DNA of 64,000 nucleotides from CAVQOB01 sp963714325 (GTDB lineage: Bacteria > Pseudomonadota > Alphaproteobacteria > Rhizobiales > Hyphomicrobiaceae). The translations under genes were made by a program, and so were the position numbers. Positions 1 to 8,529 of this stretch are shown in pieces. Numbering within the stretch: position 1 is the stretch's first letter; each line of letters starts with the position of its first letter. The notes beneath the pieces were generated by a model. That model made no database searches, was not told where the DNA came from, and saw only the letters and a program-made list of their open reading frames with translations. The stretch is taken from the NCBI GenBank assembly GCA_963714325.1, contig CAVQOB010000034.1, forward strand, positions 124,001 through 188,000, in the 5' to 3' direction.

Positions 1-469
1 CTTCCTGGACGTCGGTGAGTTCGAGCAGACGCGATAAGAGTAGCGGGCCCATCTCCTGGACGGTCGCGCGGATGGGATGGCCCTGCTGACCAAAGATATC
101 CCAGAAGACGGCGGGGAAAGCGGTGTTGCCGTACTCGGCCATGCCGATGTCGTGGGCGCGCTGGACAAGATGAGGTTTCGGTTCGCCGACTGCGGCGACA
201 CCGGAGAGGTCGCCCTTGATGTCGGCGGCGAAGACGGGGACGCCAGCGGCTGAGAAACTTTCGGCAAGCACTTGCAGCGTAACGGTCTTGCCGGTGCCGG
301 TCGCACCGGTGATGAGGCCGTGGCGGTTGGCAAGGCGCAGTTCAATGAATTCGGGCTCGATGCTCTTGCCGAGTAGCATTTTGCCGTCTTGGATATAGAT
401 GCTGCTGTCGGCCAGATCGTGGGCCTTGGCGTCACCGCCCGCTTTGGTGCCCGCATTGATGTCAGCCAT
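1..469 (-). CDS. HerA-like ATPase, DUF853 family (5' part, runs off left edge)
   Basis: The first 156 codons of a minus-strand gene are present; the 3' end lies outside the window. It starts at an ATG at 467-469 and reads MADINAGTKAGG. About 50 residues in, the Walker A loop GATGTGKT follows a segment typical of DUF853 (KMLLGKSIEPEFIELRLANR), and AADIKGDLSG follows. The DUF853/HerA-C family is made of ring-forming DNA-translocase-like ATPases of uncertain role. Family membership rests on the P-loop and on the ADIKGDLSG block, which are distinctive. No partner gene is visible: the next gene, an L,D-transpeptidase, lies 207 bases away on the same strand and is unlikely to be functionally linked. 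Confidence 0.85.
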   Translation of the reverse strand, partial: MADINAGTKAGGDAKAHDLADSSIYIQDGKMLLGKSIEPEFIELRLANRHGLITGATGTGKTVTLQVLAESFSAAGVPVFAADIKGDLSGVAAVGEPKPHLVQRAHDIGMAEYGNTAFPAVFWDIFGQQGHPIRATVQEMGPLLLSRLLELTDVQE

Positions 470-676
470 GTTCCGCTCCTTTGCGAGCCGCGCACGGTCC
501 GATTGTGCCTGTCCGAGCCCGCATCAGGCTCATTTTTGGCACGCCTCGCGCGAACTCGAAACCGCTCAACCTGCAACGTGTTTACACAGGCCTTGCGGCT
601 TGGCAATGGCGGGTTGCAGCAACACTTGGCTTGCTGTGGCAAAGATCGGATCAGTGAGTGTGGGCTGGTCGCGTGG

Positions 677-1417
677 CTAGCCGGCTCGCGCAGGGGTTGC
701 GGCGCGCCGCTGACTGCGAGCGCGTTCGATTGCGGCTTGATCACGCCGTGCCTGGTCATCGACGGCCGCATCGTCGCGCTCCTTGAACAGGCGGCGCGCC
801 TCAGGATCAGCGTAGATCTTGTTGCCGACGCGATCGGCTGTGAAGAGGCTCGGGTCGTTGAGCGAATGGATGGCGAACACGGGCGCGCCGAGGTGCACGC
901 GATCGAAAAGATCAATGACGTCCTCATTGAGCATGCGAATGCAGCCATTCGATGTGGCCGAGCCAATGGAGCCGCGGGATGGGGTGCCATGGATGCGCAG
1001 CAACGACCAATCCAGGTACATCGCACGCCGGCCAAGAGGGTTCTTGGGGTCGCCACCCTCATAGTAATCATCATTGGTGGCTGAAATCCATTCGGGATCG
1101 ACGCGCTTGGCCGAGACAAATGTTCGACCCATCCACAATTCATGCGCCTTGCCGACGGCTATCCCATAGCGGACCGCCTGGCCTTTGGCGGAGATGTAGT
1201 AGAGGCGCCGGTCGTTGTTGACGATGATGATCGAGCCGACGGGGAATGGCGCATCGAGCGCGACATGCTCGGCCTTGGTCTGCTGCGGAGCTTCCGGAAG
1301 GTGTGGCTTTTGTGGTTTGGATTGCGCCTGGATTGGCGTCGTCAAGCCAGAACCGGTCAACGCAAATGCGATGCCGCCAACAGCGGCATAAAAGCAGCAA
1401 CGACGCAACACGAACAT
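677..1417 (-). CDS. L,D-transpeptidase, YkuD family, exported
   Basis: A 246-residue periplasmic enzyme expected to form 3-3 cross-links in peptidoglycan or to tether proteins to it. Residues 1 to about 32 form an export signal with a hydrophobic core (AAVGGIAFALTGSGL) ending in QAQ. The YkuD catalytic signature sits at the C-terminal side: His143 in RIHGTP and Cys159 in SNGCIRM, with SIGSATS between. The central strand VNNDRRLYYI is also usual for the fold. A basic, Ala/Arg-rich tail follows the catalytic domain. It faces the methylmalonyl-CoA mutase subunit gene across a 277-base divergent region. The substrate and exact cross-linking role are inferred from the family only. Confidence 0.9.
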   Translation of the reverse strand: MFVLRRCCFYAAVGGIAFALTGSGLTTPIQAQSKPQKPHLPEAPQQTKAEHVALDAPFPVGSIIIVNNDRRLYYISAKGQAVRYGIAVGKAHELWMGRTFVSAKRVDPEWISATNDDYYEGGDPKNPLGRRAMYLDWSLLRIHGTPSRGSIGSATSNGCIRMLNEDVIDLFDRVHLGAPVFAIHSLNDPSLFTADRVGNKIYADPEARRLFKERDDAAVDDQARRDQAAIERARSQRRAATPARAG

Positions 1418-1694
1418 ACCCCAGTGACTGAAGTGGCCTACCTTTTTCTCGTTATTGTTAGAACAACGCTATGGGGGACGAAAGCGCAAAAGAGCCACGC
1501 CACCGGAAAAAGCGTTTCAGTGTTCCAGTATAGCATTTTCGCGCATCACGACTGCATCCAACCCTGGCAACCCTGGCAACCCTGACCGTTCGTGTCAGCA
1601 TTGGCCGGACGTCGCGCTTTTCAGAATGATCTCAGTAGGGTAGGAGCGGTGGTGCTGGTTTCCCGACCGCGCATGCAGGGCCGCCTTGGATGTC
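1418..1694. promoter_or_regulatory. Divergent promoter region with a 3 x 9-bp tandem repeat
   Basis: This 277-base gap separates the start codons of the L,D-transpeptidase (minus) and the mutase subunit (plus), so it should carry both promoters. A short tandem repeat, three near-identical copies of CAACCCTGG, lies at 1559-1585. I could not identify convincing -35/-10 boxes, and nothing here resembles a cobalamin riboswitch. Confidence 0.4.
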
Positions 1695-3596
1695 ATGACC
1701 CAAACACCGCCGAAAACACCGCTGGCACTCGCCGATGATTTTCCGGTCCCGTCGGAGGCGCATTGGCGTGCGCTGATCGATAAGTTGTTGAAGGGCGGGG
1801 ATTTCGACAAGCGATTGGTCGCACGAACCGACGACGGGATTGCCATAAAGCCGCTTTATGCGCGTTCGGCCGTCTCGATTGTCGGTGATCCCGGAGAACG
1901 GGGCCAGACGCGTCGCGGCCTCGGCTGGGACATTCGCCAGCTCCATGCTGAGCCCAATCCGGCAACAGCAAATGATGCCATTCTCGAAGACTTGGCCGGC
2001 GGCGCCACGTCGATCCAGCTCCAAGTGGCAGCGCCGGGATGGTCGGGCTTGCCCTACGACGGCACTTCGCTTGACCGCACGCTTCGTGACGTGCTGCTCG
2101 ACGTATGTCCGATCTCGCTGGTGGCCGGCGAATATACGCCGGATGCCGCTGGCAGTTTGATAGCGCTTTGGCAGCAACGCGGAATAGCTGACCAACACCG
2201 GCTGGGTGCGTTCAACTACGATCCGGTGGGGACGCTTGCGCAAACCGGCGCGCTGTATCACCCGGTCGAACGGGCGCTCGATATTGCCGCGGGCTTGGTT
2301 GAGAACGTGCGGGGGGTGCCAGGGGTGACGGCACTCGCGGCCAACGGTCATGTCTGGCATCGAGGCGGCGCGACGGAGGCGCAGGAAATTGCCTGCGTCC
2401 TCAGCTGCGTCATCAGTTATCTCAGGGCATGCGAAAAAGTTGGTCTAGCGCCGTCGGAAAGCCTGCCGAAGATTGCCGTCACGTTGGCCGTCGATGCGGA
2501 TCAGCTGATGGGCTTGGCGAAGTTCCGCGCCTTTCGCTTGCTCATCAGACGGATCGCCGAGGCTTGTGGCGCTGGGCCATCGGCAACGCAGGTGCCGGTC
2601 ACGGCCGAGACGTCGTTGCGGATGATGACGCGGCGCGATCCCTGGGTAAACGTGCTGCGTACGACGATGGCGTGCGCGACGGCTGCCATGGCCGGAGCGG
2701 ACAGTATCATCGTGTTGCCGTACTCATGGGCGATCGGCCAGCCCGACGCCTGCGCGCGACGGATTGCGCGCAACACCCATCACATCCTGATCGAGGAAGC
2801 CGGACTTGGCCGGGTGGGTGATCCAAGTGCCGGGAGTTTCGCGATTGAAACATTGACGCGCGATCTGGCGACCAAGGCGTGGGCTATTTTCCAGCGCCTC
2901 GAAGGTGCTGGCGGGGTTGCAGCCGCGCTGCAATCTGGCCAGCTGCAGGGCGAACTTGCGCAGTCGCATGCGGGCCGGATGCGGAACCTGGTGCAGGGCC
3001 GGAACGCTCTGACCGGCACAACGACTTTTCCCTATCTGGGTCACGATGGCGTCAAGGCGGACCCATGGCCGTCCGATGCGCTTTCGGCCGATCTCAAAGG
3101 CGCGCGGGTTCAACCATTGCCGGCTATGCGGCTTGCCGAGCCGTTCGAACGGCTACGCGATGCTGCTGACGCCTATCAACAGAGGACCGGCACGTTGCCA
3201 GCGGTATTCCTGGCGCAACTTGGCGATCCCGCGCCATCAGCGGCGCGGGCCTTGTGGCTTCGAAATTTTCTGGCGGTCGGGGGAATCGAAACACATGCCG
3301 GACAGAGTTCTGCTGGTGATGGATTTCTGAGCACGGTGCAGCTTGGCGCGGCGTTCGCGGAATCGGGACTGGCCGTTGCGTGCCTCTGTGCGACGGATAC
3401 GGTCTATGGCGAAATGGGAGAAGCGGCGGCGGCTGTGTTGAGCCAAGCCGGTGCGCGTTGCGTCTTGCTTGCGGGACGGCCAAAGGATCAAGAAGCGCAG
3501 CTGAAGGCCGCCGGAGTCGCGACCATGATCTACGCGGGCTGCGATCAACTGGCGACGCTGGCGGCGTTGCACGCGGCGGCCGGGATATCGTCGTGA
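1695..3596 (+). CDS. mutA: Methylmalonyl-CoA mutase small (beta) subunit
   Basis: A 633-residue homologue of the small, non-catalytic subunit of heterodimeric methylmalonyl-CoA mutase, which with MutB interconverts methylmalonyl-CoA and succinyl-CoA. The N-terminal part (to about 470) is the TIM-barrel substrate domain, with blocks such as FNYDPVGTLAQTG, TSLRMMTRRDPWVNVLRTT and IEEAGLGRVGDPSAGS. The C-terminal 130 residues have the cobalamin-domain fold but lack the DxHxxG cobalamin-ligand motif, as expected for the small subunit. An in-frame TTG lies 9 bases upstream; the ATG at 1695 (MTQTPPKT) is preferred. Usually mutB follows directly, but here the next gene is convergent, so the large subunit must be elsewhere. 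Confidence 0.9.
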   Translation: MTQTPPKTPLALADDFPVPSEAHWRALIDKLLKGGDFDKRLVARTDDGIAIKPLYARSAVSIVGDPGERGQTRRGLGWDIRQLHAEPNPATANDAILEDLAGGATSIQLQVAAPGWSGLPYDGTSLDRTLRDVLLDVCPISLVAGEYTPDAAGSLIALWQQRGIADQHRLGAFNYDPVGTLAQTGALYHPVERALDIAAGLVENVRGVPGVTALAANGHVWHRGGATEAQEIACVLSCVISYLRACEKVGLAPSESLPKIAVTLAVDADQLMGLAKFRAFRLLIRRIAEACGAGPSATQVPVTAETSLRMMTRRDPWVNVLRTTMACATAAMAGADSIIVLPYSWAIGQPDACARRIARNTHHILIEEAGLGRVGDPSAGSFAIETLTRDLATKAWAIFQRLEGAGGVAAALQSGQLQGELAQSHAGRMRNLVQGRNALTGTTTFPYLGHDGVKADPWPSDALSADLKGARVQPLPAMRLAEPFERLRDAADAYQQRTGTLPAVFLAQLGDPAPSAARALWLRNFLAVGGIETHAGQSSAGDGFLSTVQLGAAFAESGLAVACLCATDTVYGEMGEAAAAVLSQAGARCVLLAGRPKDQEAQLKAAGVATMIYAGCDQLATLAALHAAAGISS

Positions 3597-3621
3597 ATGG
3601 CTGTTGCGTTACGCGTGGCGT

Positions 3622-3999
3622 TCAGGCCGCCAAGCCATTGTCCGACAACTTCGCCGTTAGACCCTGGCGATCGTAGGGCTTCAGGATATAGTCGTTGGCG
3701 CCGGTCGTGAGGACGCGGGCGATGTCAACGGAATCGCTTTCGGTCGTGCAGTAGATGATCATCGGCCGTTCACCGCCAGGTTGTTGGCGCAGCGTCGAGA
3801 TGAACTCGGGGCCGGCCATGACGGGCATATGCCAATCGACAAAGATCACGTCCGGCATTTTGGCTTGGCAATGTTCCAGCGCGCGCTGACCATTCTCGGC
3901 TTCATGAACCTCGTAGTTCAGCGAGGCGATGATCTGGCGCGCGACTTTACGGATGACGTCGGAGTCATCCACGACAAGGCACTGCTTCTTCGCTGTCAT
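3622..3999 (-). CDS. CheY-like single-domain response regulator next to ChpT
   Basis: A 125-residue protein consisting only of a receiver domain. It has acidic residues D11/D12, phospho-acceptor Asp55 in VIFVDWHMPVM, Thr85/86 in YCTTESD and Lys107 in ILKPYD, so all catalytic receiver residues are present. The start is set at the ATG beginning MTAKKQ; an upstream extension would add a non-conserved basic stretch. With no output domain it probably works by phosphotransfer or protein binding. It lies 165 bases downstream of chpT on the same strand, which suggests a role in or near the ChpT phosphorelay, but that link is positional only. Confidence 0.88.
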   Translation of the reverse strand: MTAKKQCLVVDDSDVIRKVARQIIASLNYEVHEAENGQRALEHCQAKMPDVIFVDWHMPVMAGPEFISTLRQQPGGERPMIIYCTTESDSVDIARVLTTGANDYILKPYDRQGLTAKLSDNGLAA

Positions 4000-4164
4000 C
4001 GGCCAATCTCGCCCTTCCAAGCCACGCACATATCTGATTGGCCCGACCGCTACGGTCCAGCCAATCACGCGTCGCACGTATGTTTTGGTTAGTGTCGATC
4101 GAAAGCGTTAACGTTGTGTTGCGGTGGCGACTTTGATGCAATCAAAAGTTGCAATTCAGCGGCA

Positions 4165-4806
4165 CTATTTCGACGGACGTGCCGTGATGACGATGTCGAG
4201 GCCATCCTTGCGCACGTCGAGCGCCATCTTGACGGTCGTCGACAATCGCCACGTATAATAAGCCTGGATCGACATGGAATCGAGCGTCGGCTGTCCGCCG
4301 GTCACGAATTCGACCAGATACTGTGGCGGGCGGGCGCTAACGCCACGACAGCGGATGCTGAAGCTGGGCAATTCCAGGTTGCCGGTGATGGTTGCCTCTA
4401 TTTCGCCGCCACGGGGGAGCGCCGTCATTGAAAGAGCGATGAGATTGAGCAGTAACTTGACACGGTCCTTGGCCATATAGCCGGGCTGGCCCTGCCATTT
4501 CAGCTTATGCTTCTGCTGGCCGACGAATCCGCGAGTGATTTGCTCGGCCATGCCGAGGTCGATCATGGCGCCTGCCGAGCCAGCCGCGCCAAAAGCGAAG
4601 CGGGCGAACTGGAGGCGGGCGGAGGCTTGGGCGGTGACGTTGCGGATCATTTCCAGCGCATATTTTTGCGCGTCGGCGTTCTCGTCCTCATCGAGGATTT
4701 CGAGGCCGTTGTGGATTGCCCCAACGGGATTGATGACGTCGTGGCAGATCTTGCTCGAAATGAGCGCGGCGAGTTCCAAATCCGATGGTGGCACGCGTTT
4801 GTTCAT
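4165..4806 (-). CDS. chpT: Histidine phosphotransferase ChpT
   Basis: A 213-residue dimeric phosphotransferase that in alphaproteobacteria passes phosphate from the hybrid kinase CckA to the cell-cycle regulators CtrA and CpdR. The phospho-acceptor His22 lies in the family signature SSKICHDVINPVGAI, followed by NGLEILDEDE. The C-terminal half is the degenerate HATPase-like domain of ChpT (VKLLLNLIALSMTALPRGGEI) and lacks a canonical ATP-binding G-box set, as expected. The start is the ATG at 4804-4806 (MNKRVPPSD). A CheY-like regulator follows on the same strand. A consensus CtrA box occurs elsewhere in the window, before the gene at 56986. Confidence 0.92.
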   Translation of the reverse strand: MNKRVPPSDLELAALISSKICHDVINPVGAIHNGLEILDEDENADAQKYALEMIRNVTAQASARLQFARFAFGAAGSAGAMIDLGMAEQITRGFVGQQKHKLKWQGQPGYMAKDRVKLLLNLIALSMTALPRGGEIEATITGNLELPSFSIRCRGVSARPPQYLVEFVTGGQPTLDSMSIQAYYTWRLSTTVKMALDVRKDGLDIVITARPSK

Positions 4807-5073
4807 AAAGTTCCCCTGATGGCGGTCGGTCGGTTCTTGCCATGATGTGAAATGGAACGAGTTCAAACGAACTCCACGCGGGCCAACAGGGGTGTTCCAC
4901 ACCAAGCGAATCACTCACTCATAACTGCTTCGCGGGGCTTGTGCCAAGCGATTGCTTTGGTCTGGATTCCAGAAGTTGCATTGCGGGTCCGGGACTAGAG
5001 TTTTTTTGTCACAATACGGTGTTGTGCGAGCCTGGGCATGGCATCATGGGTGCTCCTGATTTAAGACGGCGAC
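4807..5073. promoter_or_regulatory. Divergent promoter region chpT/cysQ
   Basis: A 267-base region between the start codons of chpT (minus) and cysQ (plus). It must hold both promoters, but I do not see a clear sigma-70 or CtrA-type box in it. It includes a T7 run near 5000. Confidence 0.35.
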
Positions 5074-5901
5074 ATGGTGTCAGATAGTTACAAGCAGCTC
5101 TGCGAAGCGCTATTGGCGGCCGTACTCCATGCAGGGCGCGTGCAGTTGGACTATGCGCGCAGCGGTTTTTTGGTTGCTACGAAAAGTGACAACACGCCAG
5201 TGACGTTGGCCGACCAGGAGTCCGAAGCGATCATTTTGGCGGGGTTGGCGGCGATTGCTCCGAATGTTCCTGTCATCGCCGAGGAGGCGATGGCGGCTGG
5301 ACAGCGGACGGCAATTGGCGAGCGCTTTTTCCTGGTTGATCCGCTCGATGGAACGCGTGAATTCATTGCTGGGCGGCCAGAATTCACAATCAATATCGCG
5401 CTGGTTGAGGGCAAGATGCCTCGGTTCGGGTTGATCTATGCGCCCGCCTCCGGGCGCTTATTCATGACGCTTGGTCCGACTACGGCAGTAGAGGCAACAC
5501 TGGATCCTGGGTCGGCAGTGTCCCGTCTGGCTGATGTGGCGACGCGGCGCATCGAGACACGTGAGCCACCTGTGTCGGGCTTGATTGCGATTGCCAGCCG
5601 TTCGCACATGACCGATGCAACCGGCCGCTTCCTCGATCGCTTCCAGGTCTGCGAGCGGCGTTCGGCTGGGTCGTCACTTAAGTTCTGTCTGATTGCGCGG
5701 GGTGATGCCGACATCTATCCACGGATTGGTGGCAAGACTTGCGAATGGGACATTGCGGCGGGACACGCGATCTTGGCGGCGGCCGGCGGTGCGGTCACGG
5801 CTCCGGATGGGGCGCCGCTGCATTATGGCAAGATCGCGGCAGGATTTGTGAACACTGACTATGTCGCATGGGGTCGTGCTTCGCTGGCTCAAATGGGGTG
5901 A
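5074..5901 (+). CDS. cysQ: 3'(2'),5'-bisphosphate nucleotidase CysQ
   Basis: A 275-residue Mg-dependent, lithium-sensitive-type phosphatase of the inositol monophosphatase superfamily. It is expected to turn 3'-phosphoadenosine 5'-phosphate into AMP and so recycle the by-product of sulfate assimilation. Metal-ligand motifs are intact: Glu70-Glu71 in VIAEEAM, D89-P-L-D-G-T94 (DPLDGT), and the C-terminal CEWDIAAGHAIL block. KSDNTPVTLAD near residue 37 is the usual superfamily substrate loop. Length is normal for CysQ. The ATG at 5074 is the only good start. No cys genes are adjacent, which is common for this gene. Confidence 0.92.
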   Translation: MVSDSYKQLCEALLAAVLHAGRVQLDYARSGFLVATKSDNTPVTLADQESEAIILAGLAAIAPNVPVIAEEAMAAGQRTAIGERFFLVDPLDGTREFIAGRPEFTINIALVEGKMPRFGLIYAPASGRLFMTLGPTTAVEATLDPGSAVSRLADVATRRIETREPPVSGLIAIASRSHMTDATGRFLDRFQVCERRSAGSSLKFCLIARGDADIYPRIGGKTCEWDIAAGHAILAAAGGAVTAPDGAPLHYGKIAAGFVNTDYVAWGRASLAQMG

Positions 5902-6091
5902 TAGGGCTGATACCTGCTGTCCCCGGCCGACACACAATGGCTGGAACGGCTGCAATTTTCCACGGTTTGGCGGCGCTTCGGCCATACTTTGGTAACACTT
6001 ACATTCAAGAGTTGATGCTTATCGTGCGCTTCTGAATCCGGATCACAGGTCTGGCATGAGCGTCGGCCATCAATGACCCGAGGGCGAACAC

Positions 6092-7036
6092 ATGCCGGGA
6101 CGTCTGAAACGAGTTGCAGTGGGGCTGGCGTGCGCGCTGCCGCTCATGATGGGTTTGATTGTGCCCGGTTCGGCTCAGGAGCGGTTGCCCTGGCAGGATC
6201 GTGGCGAACAGCGCAGCTATGAGCCACGCGATGTCAATCGTGACTATCAGGACCGCCGCTCCGAACAAGGAATTTACGACAGCCGGGATACAGCCGCGGG
6301 CGCTGGGGCCTATGGCGCAGCTGCCCCCTACGGTCAGAGCGGTGGCTATGCCAGCCGCAGTGGCGGCGCGAACGATGCCTATTCGGCACCGCGGAATGGT
6401 GGCTATGCCGGTAATGAACGGTCGGTTGGGCAGCCTTACGGTGAGCCGTACCGGCAACCGGCAGAACCCTCTGACCGCGGCTATGGTTCGGCCTATCCGG
6501 CAGAGCGAAACTATGATGCCGGACCGCGTCAGCCGTCCGCCGGTATGCGTCCCGGCACGTATTCGTCAGATGAGATTGCTTCGGCCGGGCATCGCTTCTT
6601 TGGCAAAGTGAGTTCGGGTCTTGCCAGCGCCATCGAATATGCCTTCAAGCGGCAGGGCCGTCCCAACGGCTATATCTTAGGTGAAGACGCTGGTGGCGCT
6701 TTTGTCGCTGGCCTGCGTTACGGCGAAGGAGTGCTGTACACCAAGGATGCTGGTGAACACAAAGTGTTCTGGCAAGGGCCGTCCGTGGGCTACGACTTTG
6801 GCGGTGAAGGTTCGAAGGTCATGGTGCTCGTCTACAACTTGCGCGATCCCTCGGAAATCTATGACCGTTTTGGCGGGATTGCGGGTTCTGCCTATGTCGT
6901 CGGCGGCGTCGGGCTGAATTTCCAGACCAAGGACCATATCGTGCTGGCGCCGATCAGGGCCGGGGTTGGCTTGCGGTTGGGTGCCAACATCGGCTATTTG
7001 AAGTATACGCCGAGACCGACTTGGAACCCATTCTGA
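6092..7036 (+). CDS. eipA: EipA-like envelope integrity protein (DUF1134)
   Basis: A 314-residue exported protein. A signal peptide (residues 1 to about 29, ending GSAQ) is followed by a Tyr/Gly/Arg-rich low-complexity linker to about residue 156 and then a DUF1134 domain running to the C-terminus. Diagnostic blocks are SAGHRFFGKVSSGLASAIEY, RPNGYILGEDAGGAFVAGLR, HKVFWQGPSVG and the terminal YLKYTPRPTWNPF. The family member EipA of Brucella is a periplasmic beta-barrel protein needed for cell-envelope integrity; it is about 200 residues long, so the long disordered linker here is the odd feature. Neither flanking gene gives a pathway clue. Confidence 0.9.
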   Translation: MPGRLKRVAVGLACALPLMMGLIVPGSAQERLPWQDRGEQRSYEPRDVNRDYQDRRSEQGIYDSRDTAAGAGAYGAAAPYGQSGGYASRSGGANDAYSAPRNGGYAGNERSVGQPYGEPYRQPAEPSDRGYGSAYPAERNYDAGPRQPSAGMRPGTYSSDEIASAGHRFFGKVSSGLASAIEYAFKRQGRPNGYILGEDAGGAFVAGLRYGEGVLYTKDAGEHKVFWQGPSVGYDFGGEGSKVMVLVYNLRDPSEIYDRFGGIAGSAYVVGGVGLNFQTKDHIVLAPIRAGVGLRLGANIGYLKYTPRPTWNPF

Positions 7037-7049
7037 TTCGGTTGAGGTC

Positions 7050-7083
7050 GCGCCCGCTGCGTTCGTGAGCAGGTGGGCGCTTT
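7050..7083 (+). terminator. Probable Rho-independent terminator after eipA
   Basis: The hairpin starts 13 bases after the eipA stop. GCGCCC (7050-7055) pairs with GGGCGC (7075-7080) and CTGC with GCAG, separated by a small internal loop, with an 8-base apical loop and a short TTT tail. It overlaps the most upstream possible start (GTG at 7073) of the next gene, which favours the later start at 7175. Confidence 0.4.
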
Positions 7084-7174
7084 GCCGTATGTCGGCCATA
7101 TCGAATGCTTGTGGCAACTTTCGTCGCCAGGGCCGGCCGTCTTTTGCTGCGCTGAACCGAGGGACGAGCCGCCG

Positions 7175-8500
7175 GTGATTTCCATCCAGTCCATCCTGCT
7201 GGTAGCGCTAGGGTTTCTGTCGGCGGGGCTTGTTGTGCTGGGGCTGGCGCCGGCGTTCTGGTCGCGCGCGGTGCGCCTGACGACCAAGCGACTGAAGGAT
7301 GCTATTCCTGTCAGCGAAGAAGAAATCCGGGCCGACAAGGACCGTCTCCGGGCAGATTTCGCGATTCGAACACATAAACTGGAGATGCGGGTTGAGCAGG
7401 CCGAGTTGCAGCGGGCGCGGCACCTGATCGAGATCAACCGCCGGGACGCGAACGTCTCCACACTTGAGCGTCGCGTCGAGGAATTGACGACTATTGGAGA
7501 AGAACATCAAAACGCCCGTCTGGTGCTGGAGCAGACGATCGCCGACCGGTTGCCCCGTGTTGAGCAGCGGCTTAGCGAAGCCAAATCGTTGCTGTTCAAT
7601 CGCGACCGCGAAATTGCCGATCTCACGCAATCGACGAAGTCGCAGCGGTTGGCGTTGGAGGAAGCAACGGCGATCAACGCGCAGCAATCCGCTGAGATTG
7701 ATCGCATGACAAACGCGTTGACGACGCGTGGCGCGCGCAATCAAGGCGCCATGCATGACCCCAAGTATGAAGCCGAGCTGGCACTGCGGTCCGAGATCGA
7801 AGCGCTGCGGGCGCAGACGAGGGAACAGGCAGCTTTGATCGCGCGGCTGCATGCGAGCACTCCTGATGTTGGCGGGCAAGCCAATGTCGTGGCGAAGCTC
7901 AACGGCGCGAGTGCGGCCAACGGCATGGCAGCGGGACGCGGCGATCATGCGGACGCTGGACGTGAAATGCTAGTGATGCAGTCTCGAATTGCCGACCAAG
8001 ACCAAGAGATCATCCGGTTGAAGTCCGAATTGATGACGCGGCAGGTCGATGCCGAACCTGTGGGCGGGTTGAAGGACAGCCGCATCGCGCTCAAAGCGCG
8101 GTTGGCGTCGTCCGAAGCTGAAGTCGAGCAGCAGTCGGTGATCCTGCAGCAACTGCGTGCCGAACTCGTGGCCGCCAATGAGCGCAATGCGCTGCAGGCA
8201 CAGCATTTCATGGAAGAAATGCGCCGGCTCGGGGCTGGCACCATGCCGGTGGCGGGACAGCATAAACGCCCGGCAGGCGGTATCGTTCGACGCAGTCTTG
8301 CGGAGCGCGTGGCGCAGAACACGGGCGGGACTGCACCTGCTGGTGTCGCTAACGGAGACATCGACACCGATGCAGCGGCAGCGAACACCAACGATGCCAG
8401 CGGCAGCGATGGTGTTGTGCATTTGCCGGCGGCTGCGAGCGAAGCCAAGCCGACGCGGCCACGGTTGTTCGATCGTATACAGACGCTCAGCAAGACCTGA
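7175..8500 (+). CDS. Membrane-anchored coiled-coil protein of unknown function
   Basis: From the GTG at 7175 the protein is 441 residues. It opens with one hydrophobic segment (SILLVALGFLSAGLVVLGLA, about residues 4-23), followed by FWSRAVRLTTKRLKDAIP, then long stretches rich in Glu, Arg, Leu and Ala with heptad character (about 45-185 and 270-380) and a disordered Ala/Asn-rich tail. This is the layout of an inner-membrane protein with a long cytoplasmic coiled coil. An earlier in-frame GTG at 7073 sits in a probable terminator hairpin and would add a Cys/Pro-rich stretch in front of the anchor, so the later start is preferred. I do not recognise a named family. Confidence 0.7.
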   Translation: MISIQSILLVALGFLSAGLVVLGLAPAFWSRAVRLTTKRLKDAIPVSEEEIRADKDRLRADFAIRTHKLEMRVEQAELQRARHLIEINRRDANVSTLERRVEELTTIGEEHQNARLVLEQTIADRLPRVEQRLSEAKSLLFNRDREIADLTQSTKSQRLALEEATAINAQQSAEIDRMTNALTTRGARNQGAMHDPKYEAELALRSEIEALRAQTREQAALIARLHASTPDVGGQANVVAKLNGASAANGMAAGRGDHADAGREMLVMQSRIADQDQEIIRLKSELMTRQVDAEPVGGLKDSRIALKARLASSEAEVEQQSVILQQLRAELVAANERNALQAQHFMEEMRRLGAGTMPVAGQHKRPAGGIVRRSLAERVAQNTGGTAPAGVANGDIDTDAAAANTNDASGSDGVVHLPAAASEAKPTRPRLFDRIQTLSKT

Positions 8501-8529
8501 TCGCGCGCGACGGCTGTGCCGGATTGGGA

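Noticed and set aside
1559..1585. Three tandem 9-base repeats taken as a possible CRISPR or operator array
   Set aside because: Units are contiguous with no spacers and only three copies; simple slippage repeat.
4108..4122. TTAA followed by seven bases and TTGC, a possible second CtrA box upstream of the receiver gene
   Set aside because: Only one half-site matches; too weak to call.
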